Origin: an uncultured Bacteroidales bacterium
GTDB lineage: Bacteria > Bacteroidota > Bacteroidia > Bacteroidales > UBA932
Assembly: GCA_900321655.1 (NCBI GenBank)
Contig: ONWU01000006.1
Coordinates: 1-64,000, forward strand
DNA length: 64,000 bases
Reading direction: 5' to 3'
In this document: positions 48,289 to 57,914 of the stretch, piece after piece
How the letters are laid out: each line of letters opens with the position of its first letter
Position numbering within the stretch: the first letter of the stretch is position 1
The notes under the pieces: model-generated
Databases searched by the model: none
The model's input: the letters and a program-made list of their open reading frames with translations, nothing else
What the model was told of the DNA's origin: nothing
Made by a program: the position numbers and the translations under genes

Positions 48289-48732
48289 ATGAAAATCACG
48301 AACTTATTTACATTTGCAGCGGCTCTTCTCCTGCTGGCCTGCAACAAGCCGGCCCAGCCCGTCATCCCCCAGGAAAGCAACTTCAAGGGCACCGTGACGG
48401 TCATCTACCAGGATGCACCTTTCGACAACGAGAACATCGAAGTGAACTTCAAGCCCTCCGCGGACGGTAAGACCGGATCCCTTACCATCTACCAGATCAA
48501 ATTCGTGCCCCAGATGCCCGTTACCATTGATGTCACCATTCCCAACATCAACGTAACCAGCACACCGGAGCAGATCAACCTGGAATGCGCCCGGGTCATT
48601 CCCCTCGCGATGGGCGGAGAATACCCCCGCTACACGGTTACAGACCTGAAAGGCAGCATTGTAGGAAAGGAAATCAGCTTCTCCCTCAATTTTGGATCCG
48701 TGCCCACTTCTTACAAGGGGAAGTTGGAGTAG
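48289..48732 (+). CDS. calycin-like beta-barrel lipoprotein
   Basis: This 147-residue lipoprotein (MKITNLFTFAAALLLLAC) has a single small all-beta domain: FKGTVTVIYQDAPFDNENIE, then NFKPSADGKTGSLTIYQIKF and KEISFSLNFGSV. The arrangement resembles the Bacteroidales calycin-like domain. Being 4 bases downstream of a TonB receptor, it is probably the surface or periplasmic partner that helps capture the same ligand. Confidence 0.7.
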   Translation: MKITNLFTFAAALLLLACNKPAQPVIPQESNFKGTVTVIYQDAPFDNENIEVNFKPSADGKTGSLTIYQIKFVPQMPVTIDVTIPNINVTSTPEQINLECARVIPLAMGGEYPRYTVTDLKGSIVGKEISFSLNFGSVPTSYKGKLE

Positions 48733-48797
48733 GAACCCGGTTTATAAATTTGTTCAAAAATTATAGGGTGCCCTTTCCAGCTTCTCAAATTAATTCG

Positions 48798-48805
48798 TAA
48801 TTTTG
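48798..48805 (+). promoter_or_regulatory. -7 box of the glutamine synthetase III gene
   Basis: TAATTTTG, exact TAnnTTTG, 20 bases before the ATG at 48826. Confidence 0.55.
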
Positions 48806-48825
48806 TAGCTTTAAAATCTTAACAT

Positions 48826-51000
48826 ATGGACAGACTACAACTGGTTAGGGAATCCCTTACCCGCAAAGTGGAAGAGCCCAAAGGACCTTCCTGCAAAACG
48901 TCCGACTACTTCGGAGACCTTGTTTTCGACCGCAAGAAAATGGCTCAGTATCTGGAGCCCGGTACTCTCCAAGCCCTTTATTCCTGTATGGAAGGCGGCA
49001 CCAGCCTGGACAGCAAAACCGCCGACGGCGTAGCCCTCGGAATGAAAAAATGGGCCATGGAACACGGCGTCACCCACGTCACGCACTGGTTCCAGCCCCT
49101 CACGGAGGGAACGGCCGAAAAACACGACTCCCTCATAGACTACGACGGCAAGGGCGGCGTCATCGAAACCTTCGACGGCAAGATGCTGGCCCAGCAGGAA
49201 CCCGACGCTTCCTCTTTCCCCAGCGGAGGCATCCGCGCCACTTTCGAGGCCCGCGGCTACACGGCCTGGGACCCTACCTCCCCGGTCTTCATCCTGGACG
49301 ACACCCTTTGTATCCCCACCGTTTTCATCTCCTACACCGGAGACGCCCTGGATTACAAAACGCCCTTGAAGCGTGCCCTGAAGGCCGTCAGCGACGCCGC
49401 TGTTCCGGTTTGCAAGCTCTTTGACTCCAAAGTCACCAAGGTCTATTCCTACCTGGGCTGGGAGCAGGAGTACTTCCTGGTGGACGAGGCCCTCTATTCG
49501 GCCCGCACAGACCTGATGCTCACCGGACGCACCCTGTTCGGCCACAACTCCTCCAAGGACCAGCAGCTGGACGACCACTACTTCGCCGCCATCCCCACGC
49601 GCGTTGCCGCCTTTATGAGGGACCTGGAATTTGCCGCCTATCACCTGGGCATTCCGCTGAAAACCCGCCACAACGAGGTGGCTCCCGGCCAGTTTGAAAT
49701 GGCCCCCATCTTCGGGGAAACCAACCTGGCCAACGACCAGAACCAACTCATTATGAACCTGATGAACCGCATCGCTCCCCGCCACGGCTTTGTGGTGCTG
49801 CTGCACGAAAAGCCCTTCGACGGAGTGAACGGTTCCGGAAAACACAACAACTGGTCCCTGGGTACGGATACCGGTACCCTTCTGATGGCTCCCGGCAAGG
49901 ACGCCAAGGGGAATCTCCAGTTCATCACTTTCTTTGTCAATACCCTGGCCGCCGTGCAGAAGCACAACGGCCTTCTGAAGGCTTCCATCGCCAGCGCCAC
50001 CAATGCCCACCGTCTGGGTGCCAACGAGGCCCCGCCGGCCATCGTATCGGCCTTCCTGGGCCAGACGATGACGCAGGTCCTTCGTAAACTGCTGGAAGTG
50101 CCTTCCGATACCCCCATCGAGATTGCCGGCAAGAAGGGCAAGAAGCTGGGCCTGGTGGAGATCCCGGAAATTTTCCTGGACAACACAGACCGCAACCGCA
50201 CCTCTCCCTTCGCCTTCACCGGCAACCGCTTCGAGTTCCGCGCCGTGGGCTCCAGCGCCAACTGCGCCGGCGCCATGACCACCCTGAACGCCGCCGTGGC
50301 AGAACAGCTGCTGCAGTTCAAGGAGGATGTGGACCAGGAACTCGCTGCCGGGAAACCCCTCAATGTGGCCGTCATGGACACCCTGAAGCCCATCATCCGC
50401 TCCGTGCTGGATGTCATCTGCTTCGAGGGCAACGGATACAGTGAAGAGTGGAAAAAGGAAGCCGCCCGCCGCGGCCTGAACGTAGAAACGAACGTTCCCA
50501 AGATGATCTGCGAGTTCACAAGACCCGAATCCCTCCAGATGTTCACCCGCACCGGCGTGTACTCGGAGCGGGAGCTCACGGCCCGCAACGAGGTGAAGTG
50601 GGAAATCTATGTAAAGAAGGTGCAGATCGAGGCCCGCGTGATGTACCGGATGGCCGTGAACCACATCATTCCCGCCGCCGTGGAGTACAAGACCGCCCTT
50701 TTGAAGGAAGTGGCCCTTTCCCAGCAGGTGTACGGGAACCAGGACAACTGCGTCACGGAACTGCAGCTTCTGTCCCTTCTGGACAAGCACATTAACAGCG
50801 TGCGCCTGCAGGCCCAGGCCATGAAAGAGGCCTGCGACAAGGCCGAAGCCATCGGCAACACTTACGAGCAGGCCCTGGCCTTCCACGAGGTGGCCGAAAG
50901 CTTCCCCGCCCTCCGCCGGCCCATCGACAAGCTGGAAGAGCTGGTGGACAACAAGCTGTGGCCGCTGCCCAAATACCGCGAATTACTGTTTATCAACTAA
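48826..51000 (+). CDS. glnN: glutamine synthetase type III
   Basis: This 724-residue enzyme makes glutamine from glutamate, ammonia and ATP. Length and the N-terminal [17 protein letters not shown] block are typical of GSIII. Catalytic landmarks: [16 protein letters not shown] (metal Glu), [13 protein letters not shown] (metal Glu/His), [28 protein letters not shown]. No frameshift is seen. GMP synthase, which uses glutamine as amide donor, starts 2 bases after its stop. Confidence 0.96.
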   Translation: MDRLQLVRESLTRKVEEPKGPSCKTSDYFGDLVFDRKKMAQYLEPGTLQALYSCMEGGTSLDSKTADGVALGMKKWAMEHGVTHVTHWFQPLTEGTAEKHDSLIDYDGKGGVIETFDGKMLAQQEPDASSFPSGGIRATFEARGYTAWDPTSPVFILDDTLCIPTVFISYTGDALDYKTPLKRALKAVSDAAVPVCKLFDSKVTKVYSYLGWEQEYFLVDEALYSARTDLMLTGRTLFGHNSSKDQQLDDHYFAAIPTRVAAFMRDLEFAAYHLGIPLKTRHNEVAPGQFEMAPIFGETNLANDQNQLIMNLMNRIAPRHGFVVLLHEKPFDGVNGSGKHNNWSLGTDTGTLLMAPGKDAKGNLQFITFFVNTLAAVQKHNGLLKASIASATNAHRLGANEAPPAIVSAFLGQTMTQVLRKLLEVPSDTPIEIAGKKGKKLGLVEIPEIFLDNTDRNRTSPFAFTGNRFEFRAVGSSANCAGAMTTLNAAVAEQLLQFKEDVDQELAAGKPLNVAVMDTLKPIIRSVLDVICFEGNGYSEEWKKEAARRGLNVETNVPKMICEFTRPESLQMFTRTGVYSERELTARNEVKWEIYVKKVQIEARVMYRMAVNHIIPAAVEYKTALLKEVALSQQVYGNQDNCVTELQLLSLLDKHINSVRLQAQAMKEACDKAEAIGNTYEQALAFHEVAESFPALRRPIDKLEELVDNKLWPLPKYRELLFIN

Positions 51001-51002
51001 GC

Positions 51003-52580
51003 ATGCAAAAGATAATCATTCTGGACTGCGGGTCCCAGGTGACCCAGCTCATCGGCCGGAGGCTGAGGGAGCTCAACGTCTACTGCGAGATCCAGCCTTA
51101 TTCCAAACCTGTCAACCTCACCCCCGAAGTGCAGGGTATCATCCTCTCCGGCAGCCCCTGCTCCGTACTGGATGCCAATGCGCCCCAGATTGACTGGGAT
51201 GCATTCCTGGGAAAACTGCCGGTCCTGGGCATCTGCTACGGCGCCCAGTACCTGGCCCACCGGCTGGGAGGAAAGGTGGGAAAATCCGACTCCCGTGAAT
51301 ACGGCCGCGCCATGCTGGATGTGGTGAAAGAGGATTCTCCCCTGCTGGAGGGCGTCAGTGCCCACAGCCAGGTGTGGATGTCCCACGGAGACACCATTTC
51401 CCAGCTTCCGGAAGGAGCGCAGCTGATTGCCTCCACGGCCGATGTGCAGAACGCCGCCTTCCAGCTGGAAGGAAACATCTACGCCGTGCAGTTCCATCCG
51501 GAGGTGTATCACACGGCCGAAGGCACCAGAATGCTTGCCAACTTTGCCCTCAAGATCTGCGGCTGCAAGGGAGACTGGACGCCGGATTCCTTCATAGAGA
51601 CCACCGTAGCGGCCCTTCGGAAGCAGATTGGGGACGAGCAGGTGATCCTCGGCCTCAGCGGAGGAGTGGATTCCACCGTGGCCGGCGTGCTGCTGCACAA
51701 GGCCATCGGGAAACAGCTCACCTGCATCTTTGTCAACAACGGCCTTCTTCGCAAAAACGAGTTCGAAGATGTGCTCTCCTCCTACCAGGACATGGGCCTG
51801 AACGTCATCGGAGCGGATGCTTCCGCCGAGTTCCTTTCCGCCCTCGCCGGAGTAGAAGACCCCGAGACCAAGAGAAAGATCATCGGCCGGCTCTTTGTGG
51901 AAACCTTCGACAAATATGCCCGGCAAATCAAAAACGCCCGCTGGCTGGCCCAGGGAACCATTTATCCGGATGTGATTGAAAGCGCCGGCATCCCCGGCAT
52001 CGCTTCCAAGATCAAGAGCCACCACAATGTGGGCGGCCTGCCCCAGGAAATGAACCTGAAGATTGTGGAGCCCCTGAGAATGCTCTTCAAGGACGAGGTC
52101 CGCCGCGTGGGACGCTCCCTCGGCATCAAGGAAGAACTGGTGAGCCGCCATCCTTTCCCGGGCCCGTCCCTGGCCATCCGCATCATCGGGGACGTCACGG
52201 AAGAAAAGCTGCGCGTGCTCAGGGAGGCCGATGACATCTTCATCAAGGGCCTTCGCCAGTACGACTGTAGCGGAATGGGCTTCCACAACGCTTCGGACCC
52301 CCGCATTATGGCCGACAATCTCTACGATGCCATCTGGCAGGCCGGCGTCATCCTCCTTCCCATCAAGAGCGTGGGCGTAATGGGAGATGAACGCACCTAC
52401 GAAAATCCCGTGGCCCTGAGGGCCGTGGTTTCCACAGACGGTATGACGGCAGACTGGTTCCCCTTCCCCTACGATTTCCTGGCCAAGATTTCCAATGAAA
52501 TCATCCGGAAGGTGCGCGGAGTGAACCGCGTCGTGTACGACGTGTCTTCCAAACCGCCGGCAACCATTGAATGGGAATAA
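51003..52580 (+). CDS. guaA: GMP synthase (glutamine-hydrolysing)
   Basis: This 525-residue enzyme converts XMP to GMP with glutamine and ATP. The class I amidotransferase domain shows [13 protein letters not shown], nucleophile Cys in LGICYGAQ and FHPEVYHT (His/Glu). The ATP pyrophosphatase domain has [17 protein letters not shown], and the C-terminal dimerisation domain ends KPPATIEWE. The start is set at [12 protein letters not shown] because the upstream frame overlaps glnN. The first domain usually reads DFGSQ; here it is DCGSQ. The gene order glnN-guaA couples glutamine supply to use. Confidence 0.96.
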   Translation: MQKIIILDCGSQVTQLIGRRLRELNVYCEIQPYSKPVNLTPEVQGIILSGSPCSVLDANAPQIDWDAFLGKLPVLGICYGAQYLAHRLGGKVGKSDSREYGRAMLDVVKEDSPLLEGVSAHSQVWMSHGDTISQLPEGAQLIASTADVQNAAFQLEGNIYAVQFHPEVYHTAEGTRMLANFALKICGCKGDWTPDSFIETTVAALRKQIGDEQVILGLSGGVDSTVAGVLLHKAIGKQLTCIFVNNGLLRKNEFEDVLSSYQDMGLNVIGADASAEFLSALAGVEDPETKRKIIGRLFVETFDKYARQIKNARWLAQGTIYPDVIESAGIPGIASKIKSHHNVGGLPQEMNLKIVEPLRMLFKDEVRRVGRSLGIKEELVSRHPFPGPSLAIRIIGDVTEEKLRVLREADDIFIKGLRQYDCSGMGFHNASDPRIMADNLYDAIWQAGVILLPIKSVGVMGDERTYENPVALRAVVSTDGMTADWFPFPYDFLAKISNEIIRKVRGVNRVVYDVSSKPPATIEWE

Positions 52581-52598
52581 AACACTAAACACACAGAT

Positions 52599-54278
52599 AT
52601 GAAACGAATTTTTGTCCTGGCCCTTACGGCTGCCATCCTGGCCGTATCGGTCCCCGCCTACGCGTGCACCAACCTCATCGTGGGCAAGAAGGCTTCCGCC
52701 GACGGAAGCGTCATCTGCACCTACAACTGCGACGGTTTCGGCTTTGCATCGGCCCTATCCTATTCCCGGCCCGGCAAACACGAGCCCTCAGAGAAAGTAG
52801 CCATCCGCGGCTTTTTCCCCGGCTCCGAGGTCCACTACATAGATCAGGCCCCGTACACCTACGCCGTGGTAGGCCTGATGAATGAAAAGCAGGTATCCAT
52901 CGTGGAAACTACCTGGGGCGGGCGCCGGGAACTCCGCAACCCGGAAGGCTGGCTGGACTATTTCACCCTGATGGACCTGGCCCTGCAGCGATCGGCATCG
53001 GCCCGCGAAGCCATTGCCGTGATGAATCAGCTGGTGAACGAATATGGCTATAATGAGACAGGAGAATCCTTCGCCGTCTGCGACAAGGAGGAAGCCTGGA
53101 TTATGGAGCTCATCGGCAAGGGCGAAGGCCGAAAGGGCGCCGTCTGGGTGGCCCGCCGCGTCCCGGACGACTGCATAACCGCCTACGCCAACTCCAGCCG
53201 CATCCAGCAGTTCCCCCAGGCCAGGAAAATAGATAAAAAACTGGGCTTTTACGTAACGGCCGATGGAGAAACGATGTATTCGGCCGATTGTATCAGTTTT
53301 GCCCGCGAAATGGGGTATTTCACCGGTTCCGACAAGGATTTCAGCTTCCGCGAGGCCTACGGTCCTATGGATTTCGGTAAAATCCGTGCCTGCGAAGCCC
53401 GCGTATGGAGCTTCTTCCGCCACCATTACAATACGGAGGCTATGGATGCCTACCTGCCCTTTATCAACGGGGATATGAGTGAGATAGACCACCTTCCCCT
53501 GTGGATCCGCCCGGAAAAGCCCCTGACTTACAGGGACATCCAGAACGATATGAGAGACCACTACGAGGGCACTGCCTTGGATATGACGGTGGATGTGAGC
53601 GCCGGCCCCTGGGCTTCTCCCTACCGCAACCAGCCCGTGAACTTCAAGGATTCTGAAGGAACCGATATGTTCCGCGAGCGCCCCATCGGCTGCCAGCAGA
53701 GCGGTATGACGATGGTTTGCCGGATGCGCAGCTGGCTCCCCGACGCCCTGGGCGGCATCACCTATTTCAACCTGGACGATGCCACAATGGTAGCCTACGT
53801 GCCCGTTTACTGCGGCATCAACCGAATTCCGGAGCCTTTCCGCGCAGAGAACAACAAGATCACGGAATTTTCCTTCGACAGTGCGTTCTGGATGAACAAC
53901 TGGGTGGCCAATATGGTTTATCCTCGCTGGAGCGCTATGATCGGAGACCTCCGGGAAGCCCAGCAAGAGTTGGAAGACTATTATGAGGCAGACCAGGCCG
54001 AAGTGGAAGCCCAGGCTGCCCAGCTCACCCCCGGAGACCTCTCGGACTATCTCACCGACAAGACTTTTGCTTACACGGACAAAATGATGAATCGCTGGGA
54101 TAAACTGGCCAAGCTTCTGATTGTCAAGCATAACGACCAAATTATGCGTCCCTCCAAGGACGGAGAGATCGTCAGGGGACGCCACACCTCCCCGGCCTAT
54201 TCTCCCGTATTCATTGATGCCGTGAAAGCCCTCACCGGACAGCGGTATGTGAAGCCGGAAGTAAAACCAGCCCGCTAA
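52599..54278 (+). CDS. C69 family dipeptidase
   Basis: This 559-residue Ntn-hydrolase has a signal peptide ending in VPAYA and mature N-terminal Cys23, the catalytic nucleophile, in ACTNLIVGKKASADGS. Later ETWGGR-like and YANSSRIQQF blocks fit PepD-type C69 dipeptidases. It probably acts outside the cytoplasm on dipeptides. It begins 18 bases after guaA and overlaps the convergent histidine kinase gene by 4 bases. Confidence 0.93.
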   Translation: MKRIFVLALTAAILAVSVPAYACTNLIVGKKASADGSVICTYNCDGFGFASALSYSRPGKHEPSEKVAIRGFFPGSEVHYIDQAPYTYAVVGLMNEKQVSIVETTWGGRRELRNPEGWLDYFTLMDLALQRSASAREAIAVMNQLVNEYGYNETGESFAVCDKEEAWIMELIGKGEGRKGAVWVARRVPDDCITAYANSSRIQQFPQARKIDKKLGFYVTADGETMYSADCISFAREMGYFTGSDKDFSFREAYGPMDFGKIRACEARVWSFFRHHYNTEAMDAYLPFINGDMSEIDHLPLWIRPEKPLTYRDIQNDMRDHYEGTALDMTVDVSAGPWASPYRNQPVNFKDSEGTDMFRERPIGCQQSGMTMVCRMRSWLPDALGGITYFNLDDATMVAYVPVYCGINRIPEPFRAENNKITEFSFDSAFWMNNWVANMVYPRWSAMIGDLREAQQELEDYYEADQAEVEAQAAQLTPGDLSDYLTDKTFAYTDKMMNRWDKLAKLLIVKHNDQIMRPSKDGEIVRGRHTSPAYSPVFIDAVKALTGQRYVKPEVKPAR

Positions 54279-56164
54279 GCCTCTTCCCTCGGAATAGTCA
54301 GTACAAAGCGGGCACCTTCTGTGTAGGAGGTGTCCAGCCATACTCTTCCTCCAAGGCTCTCGGCCATCATCCGGCAGATGCTGAGGCCCAGGCCGGCGCC
54401 CTGCTTGTTAACGTCCAGCTTCACAAAGCGGCCGAAGATGCTTTCGGCCTTTCCGGCCGGAATGCCGGGGCCGTGATCCGCTACGGAGAACGTGATGAAG
54501 CCGGGATGCTCTACCAGCGAGCTGGTGAGGACAATGTCCCCCTCCTTGGTATTCTTGCAGGCATTGGTGAGGAAGTTGATGAGGATCTGCTGCACGCGGA
54601 TGCCATCCGTGATGTACCGGGAATCTTCGTCAATGCCCGGCAGAAGCACGATGCGTACGCCGCCCGGAACCCGGCTTTCCACCGCCTTGATGGCCTGCAG
54701 CGTCATCTCATTGAGGTCTGTAGGGGCCATTTCCACGGTATAGCGGCCGTTCTCCATATCCGACAGGCTTAACATATCTCCTATCATCACGGTGAGAAGG
54801 TGCGAGTTGTTGAGCACATAGCCCAGGTACTCTTCCTTCTCCTCCGGCGCCAGGGTGCCGTCCGGCATGCCCAGCAGCTGGGAAAAGCCGATGATGGAAT
54901 TCAGGGGTGTGCGGATCTCGTGGCTCATATTCTGGATGAAGGCCGTCTTCATCAGGTTGGCTTTTTCGGCCAGGTCCCTGGCTTTTTGCATCCTGCGCAT
55001 ACTGCGGACCAGGGTAAGGATAATAAAGCCCATTAGAAGGACGAAGAAACCTATGCCGAACCACATAATCTGGCGCCTGTACGTCTTCCAAAAATTGACA
55101 GGACGGTTCACCACGATGGCATCCGGCGGAATGAGCCGGGTATCCAGGCCGAAGTGTTTCATCGCGTGGTAGTTCAGCGTGGCGGAACCCGTCTGCAGGT
55201 ACATAAAAGAAAGGGAAGAAGGCCGGATACCCCGGTCCAGGACATCCAGGATGTACTGCGTCAGGGTCTCTTTGTACTCATCCACCGAATAACTGTAATA
55301 GCCCACCTGGTTGGGGTGCTTATCCATATCGCTCCAGTACATCGTATACACGGGCGCCAGGGATTCGATGAGGGAAACCGTATTGTGGCGGGTGGAGACA
55401 TTCTCCAGATACCCTTCCCGGATGAGCCAGGAGCTGAAGTAAACGGCCATATCCGGACCGGATTCGCGCTGCAGGATGGCCAGCAAGCGGTCTGTAGAGG
55501 TGTTGGTGGAGGAGATGATGCGGAAGTCAAGATCCGGATGCTGCTGCTGGATATATTCTTCCACCCTCCACTGCCGCTCCTTGGACATATAGTTTTCTCC
55601 GGCCACAAAATAGAGCCTTTTCAGATGGGGCTGAACCGTCAGGATGAGCTCTATGGTGTGCCGGATCATAGGCGGCGCAGAGATAAGGGTCATATTGAAT
55701 CCCCGGGGCCGGAGGGAAGAGACGAAAATGCGACGGGCACCCGGGTCTCCGGGACCGTTGAGCGTATAGTCGATATCGCAGTAATAATCCTGCTCTCCCA
55801 CCAGCATCATCGGGATGCCGGGCCAGAGCTTCTCGACATCTTCGGCAAAATTAAAAGCACTGCCGCCCAGGAGGATGACCAGTCGGGGCCGAAGGGTGCG
55901 CATACGAAGGAGGCTGTCCACCGCCTCCTGCAAGGTTTTTACGTCTTTATGTGCCAGCAGTTGCAGGTGTTCCACGTCCACCCGCAGTTCCGGGCGTTCT
56001 TCCTGCAACTGTTCTATGGGAAAGAGCATCTGCTGCGCCCATTCGCTGGAGGCGGTGTGCGAAGAGAGGATGAAGATATCATCGGCCTTCTGCCACTCCT
56101 GGGCAAAAAGCACGGAGGGAAGCAGCAGGAAAGCCCCGACAAGCCATTTGGTCAAGCCGTTCAT
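54275..56164 (-). CDS. sensor histidine kinase with ABC-substrate-binding-like periplasmic sensor
   Basis: This 629-residue kinase has a signal-like start (MNGLTKWLVGAFLLLPSVLFAQ), a large periplasmic part (25-355) with PRLVILLGGSAFNFAEDV and LKRLYFVAGENY strands recalling ABC substrate-binding proteins, a membrane segment (IMWFGIGFFVLLMGFIIL), then the kinase: MSHEIRTPLNSIIGF (phospho-acceptor His415), NFLTNACKNTKEGD, DHGPGIPAG, GAGLGLSI. It has no receiver domain. The ATG at 56164 is used rather than a TTG upstream. It is the last gene of the signalling operon, 14 bases after the AraC-type gene. Confidence 0.92.
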   Translation of the reverse strand: MNGLTKWLVGAFLLLPSVLFAQEWQKADDIFILSSHTASSEWAQQMLFPIEQLQEERPELRVDVEHLQLLAHKDVKTLQEAVDSLLRMRTLRPRLVILLGGSAFNFAEDVEKLWPGIPMMLVGEQDYYCDIDYTLNGPGDPGARRIFVSSLRPRGFNMTLISAPPMIRHTIELILTVQPHLKRLYFVAGENYMSKERQWRVEEYIQQQHPDLDFRIISSTNTSTDRLLAILQRESGPDMAVYFSSWLIREGYLENVSTRHNTVSLIESLAPVYTMYWSDMDKHPNQVGYYSYSVDEYKETLTQYILDVLDRGIRPSSLSFMYLQTGSATLNYHAMKHFGLDTRLIPPDAIVVNRPVNFWKTYRRQIMWFGIGFFVLLMGFIILTLVRSMRRMQKARDLAEKANLMKTAFIQNMSHEIRTPLNSIIGFSQLLGMPDGTLAPEEKEEYLGYVLNNSHLLTVMIGDMLSLSDMENGRYTVEMAPTDLNEMTLQAIKAVESRVPGGVRIVLLPGIDEDSRYITDGIRVQQILINFLTNACKNTKEGDIVLTSSLVEHPGFITFSVADHGPGIPAGKAESIFGRFVKLDVNKQGAGLGLSICRMMAESLGGRVWLDTSYTEGARFVLTIPREEA

Positions 56165-56178
56165 ACGCAAAAAAATCT

Positions 56179-57495
56179 CTATTTCCGGGAAGCCCAGACC
56201 TTGGGCGTATAGCCCGTTATCCGTTTAAACGTAGAATTGAAGGAGGAGGCGCTCTGGAAGCCGGAGGCACGGGCGATGTCTTCCTGGGAGGCTTCCGAAT
56301 GCATTCTCATATACTGCTGGGCAAAGTCTACCCTCATGATATTGAGAACCTCTGGGAACCCGATTCCATACGTCTGGTTCACCATCTTGGAAATATACGT
56401 CTTGTTGCTGTCCAGCCTTTCGGCCACATCCTGCAGGGTAAGTCCCTGACGCAGGAAAAGGAGTTCGTCCTGCATCAGATGCTGGAAACGGTACACCAGG
56501 GAACCTTCGTCCCAGCTTTTGGACCCGCCAAAAAGGGCCGATGTCAGGGAACCCGTTCCTCCGGAAGCAGAGCCTCCCGCTTCTCCTTCCGCCTGCATGA
56601 CCATCTGAGAGATGACATGTGTAAGAGACTGTCCCTGAAGATTTTCCATCATGTCCATCACCACCTCCTCGGCTACGCGGGACTGACTTTCGCGGGAATA
56701 ATTAAAGCGAAGGGCCGATGTCACATCCTCCAGCGAGATGGACTCCTTGGACCCGAAGAGCGCAAAGAGGCCGAAGAAAAACAGCAGGGTGGACATCAGA
56801 ATCACGATAATCACCGTAACAACGGGATAGAGCCTATAGAAGGGAACGTGCAGATAAACCTTGACGGAAAAGCCAATCAGAATAAGGAGAGAAAGGGTCA
56901 TCTGGATTTCCAGAACCCGCATCTTATACCCCTTGAAAAGAAATCCATACCAATCCGACAACTTGAAATGCTTCTTTCTGATCAGGTATACGCAGTATAC
57001 CAACATGTTCAGGGTTTCCAGCAGCATAACGGCGCGGAAAATGACCACCGTCCATATATAATAGCTTCTCTCCAGACCCACGTAGGAGGCATCCGGATAC
57101 AAAAGGAACCTGGAATGGATTCTCTCCAGCAGCATATCCGTCTGGGCAAGGCCGTTCAGACTGACCAGAATGATACCCGCGGTCAGCAGCATGGCCGGAA
57201 GAAGGATCCAGACAAACAGGACGGGCCGGGGCAGATAAGGCCTTTCCAGCTTGGCAAAATAAAGACAGGTGAGCGGAATGATGGAGGGGGCCGATGCCAG
57301 CACCACCAGGTGGCTGATGGTTTCAGAGCCTGTCAGGGCTTCCAGCAGGATGTCTCCTGCGGCAGCGAAAAAAACCGCCCCCAGCAGGGCCTGCAACAGT
57401 TTATACGCATCCAGGCGGGAGGCCAGGAAAAAATGCACCAACATCCAGAAGGCGCAGATGAGGCCGCAGATGACAAAATAAGGGGTAAGACTCAT
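56179..57495 (-). CDS. membrane-bound AraC-type transcriptional regulator
   Basis: This 438-residue protein has seven or so membrane segments in residues 1-265 (FVICGLICAFWMLVHFFLA through LMSTLLFFFGLFALFG), a linker, and a C-terminal HTH_18 domain: LTLQDVAERLDSNKTYISKM and DIARASGFQSASSFNSTFKR with GYTPKVWA. Such tethered AraC regulators are common in Bacteroidota. It is embedded among two-component parts without a receiver of its own, so how it is switched is open. Its ATG overlaps the stop of the 140-residue gene. Confidence 0.9.
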   Translation of the reverse strand: MSLTPYFVICGLICAFWMLVHFFLASRLDAYKLLQALLGAVFFAAAGDILLEALTGSETISHLVVLASAPSIIPLTCLYFAKLERPYLPRPVLFVWILLPAMLLTAGIILVSLNGLAQTDMLLERIHSRFLLYPDASYVGLERSYYIWTVVIFRAVMLLETLNMLVYCVYLIRKKHFKLSDWYGFLFKGYKMRVLEIQMTLSLLILIGFSVKVYLHVPFYRLYPVVTVIIVILMSTLLFFFGLFALFGSKESISLEDVTSALRFNYSRESQSRVAEEVVMDMMENLQGQSLTHVISQMVMQAEGEAGGSASGGTGSLTSALFGGSKSWDEGSLVYRFQHLMQDELLFLRQGLTLQDVAERLDSNKTYISKMVNQTYGIGFPEVLNIMRVDFAQQYMRMHSEASQEDIARASGFQSASSFNSTFKRITGYTPKVWASRK

Positions 57496-57914
57496 ATGCG
57501 CACTCCTCCCTGCGCTTTCAGCTCCTTATCCACCTTCTTTTTCTCTTCCATCAGAAGGGACAGCAGCCAGTCGCTCTGCTCCTGGCTTAATCCCAGATCC
57601 CGGCAGGCGCTGTCATAGCGGTTGATCACCGCTTCCTGGTACCGGTGGTACATCATAGACCTTTTGATCTCTTCCTCGATGGTTTCGTGCTCTATTTCGT
57701 AGCTTTCCTTGTAATACTTCCTGTACACCCTCTCCGAAGAATAGCTGAGGCTATAATAGAAAAGGCCGAAGGAGAGAACCACCACCCCGGCGATTCCCCA
57801 TCCCAGGGGAATTCTCTGGAAAAGGGCCAGCATGGAAAGGCCTGCCCCTATGACAAACAGTAACAGGGCGTGAAGTTCGTGTTTATGGTAACGCAGCAGA
57901 GAGGAAAGTTTCAT
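57492..57914 (-). CDS. small membrane protein with cytoplasmic helical tail
   Basis: This 140-residue protein has two membrane segments (ELHALLLFVIGAGLSMLAL and GIAGVVVLSFGLFYYSLSY) and a charged helical tail (EHETIEEEIKRSMMYHRYQE ... LLSLLMEEKKKVDKELK). No domain was recognised. It overlaps its neighbours on both sides by ATGA, between the TPR sensor and AraC genes, so it may be a coupling subunit of the signalling cluster. Confidence 0.75.
   Translation of the reverse strand: MKLSSLLRYHKHELHALLLFVIGAGLSMLALFQRIPLGWGIAGVVVLSFGLFYYSLSYSSERVYRKYYKESYEIEHETIEEEIKRSMMYHRYQEAVINRYDSACRDLGLSQEQSDWLLSLLMEEKKKVDKELKAQGGVRI

Noticed and set aside
48835-50886. Long minus-strand frame of 683 residues
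   Set aside because: Antisense shadow of glutamine synthetase III; composition rich in His/Gly/Val with no motif.
50997-54341. Two long minus-strand frames opposite guaA and the dipeptidase
   Set aside because: Shadows of well-supported plus-strand genes with full catalytic motifs.
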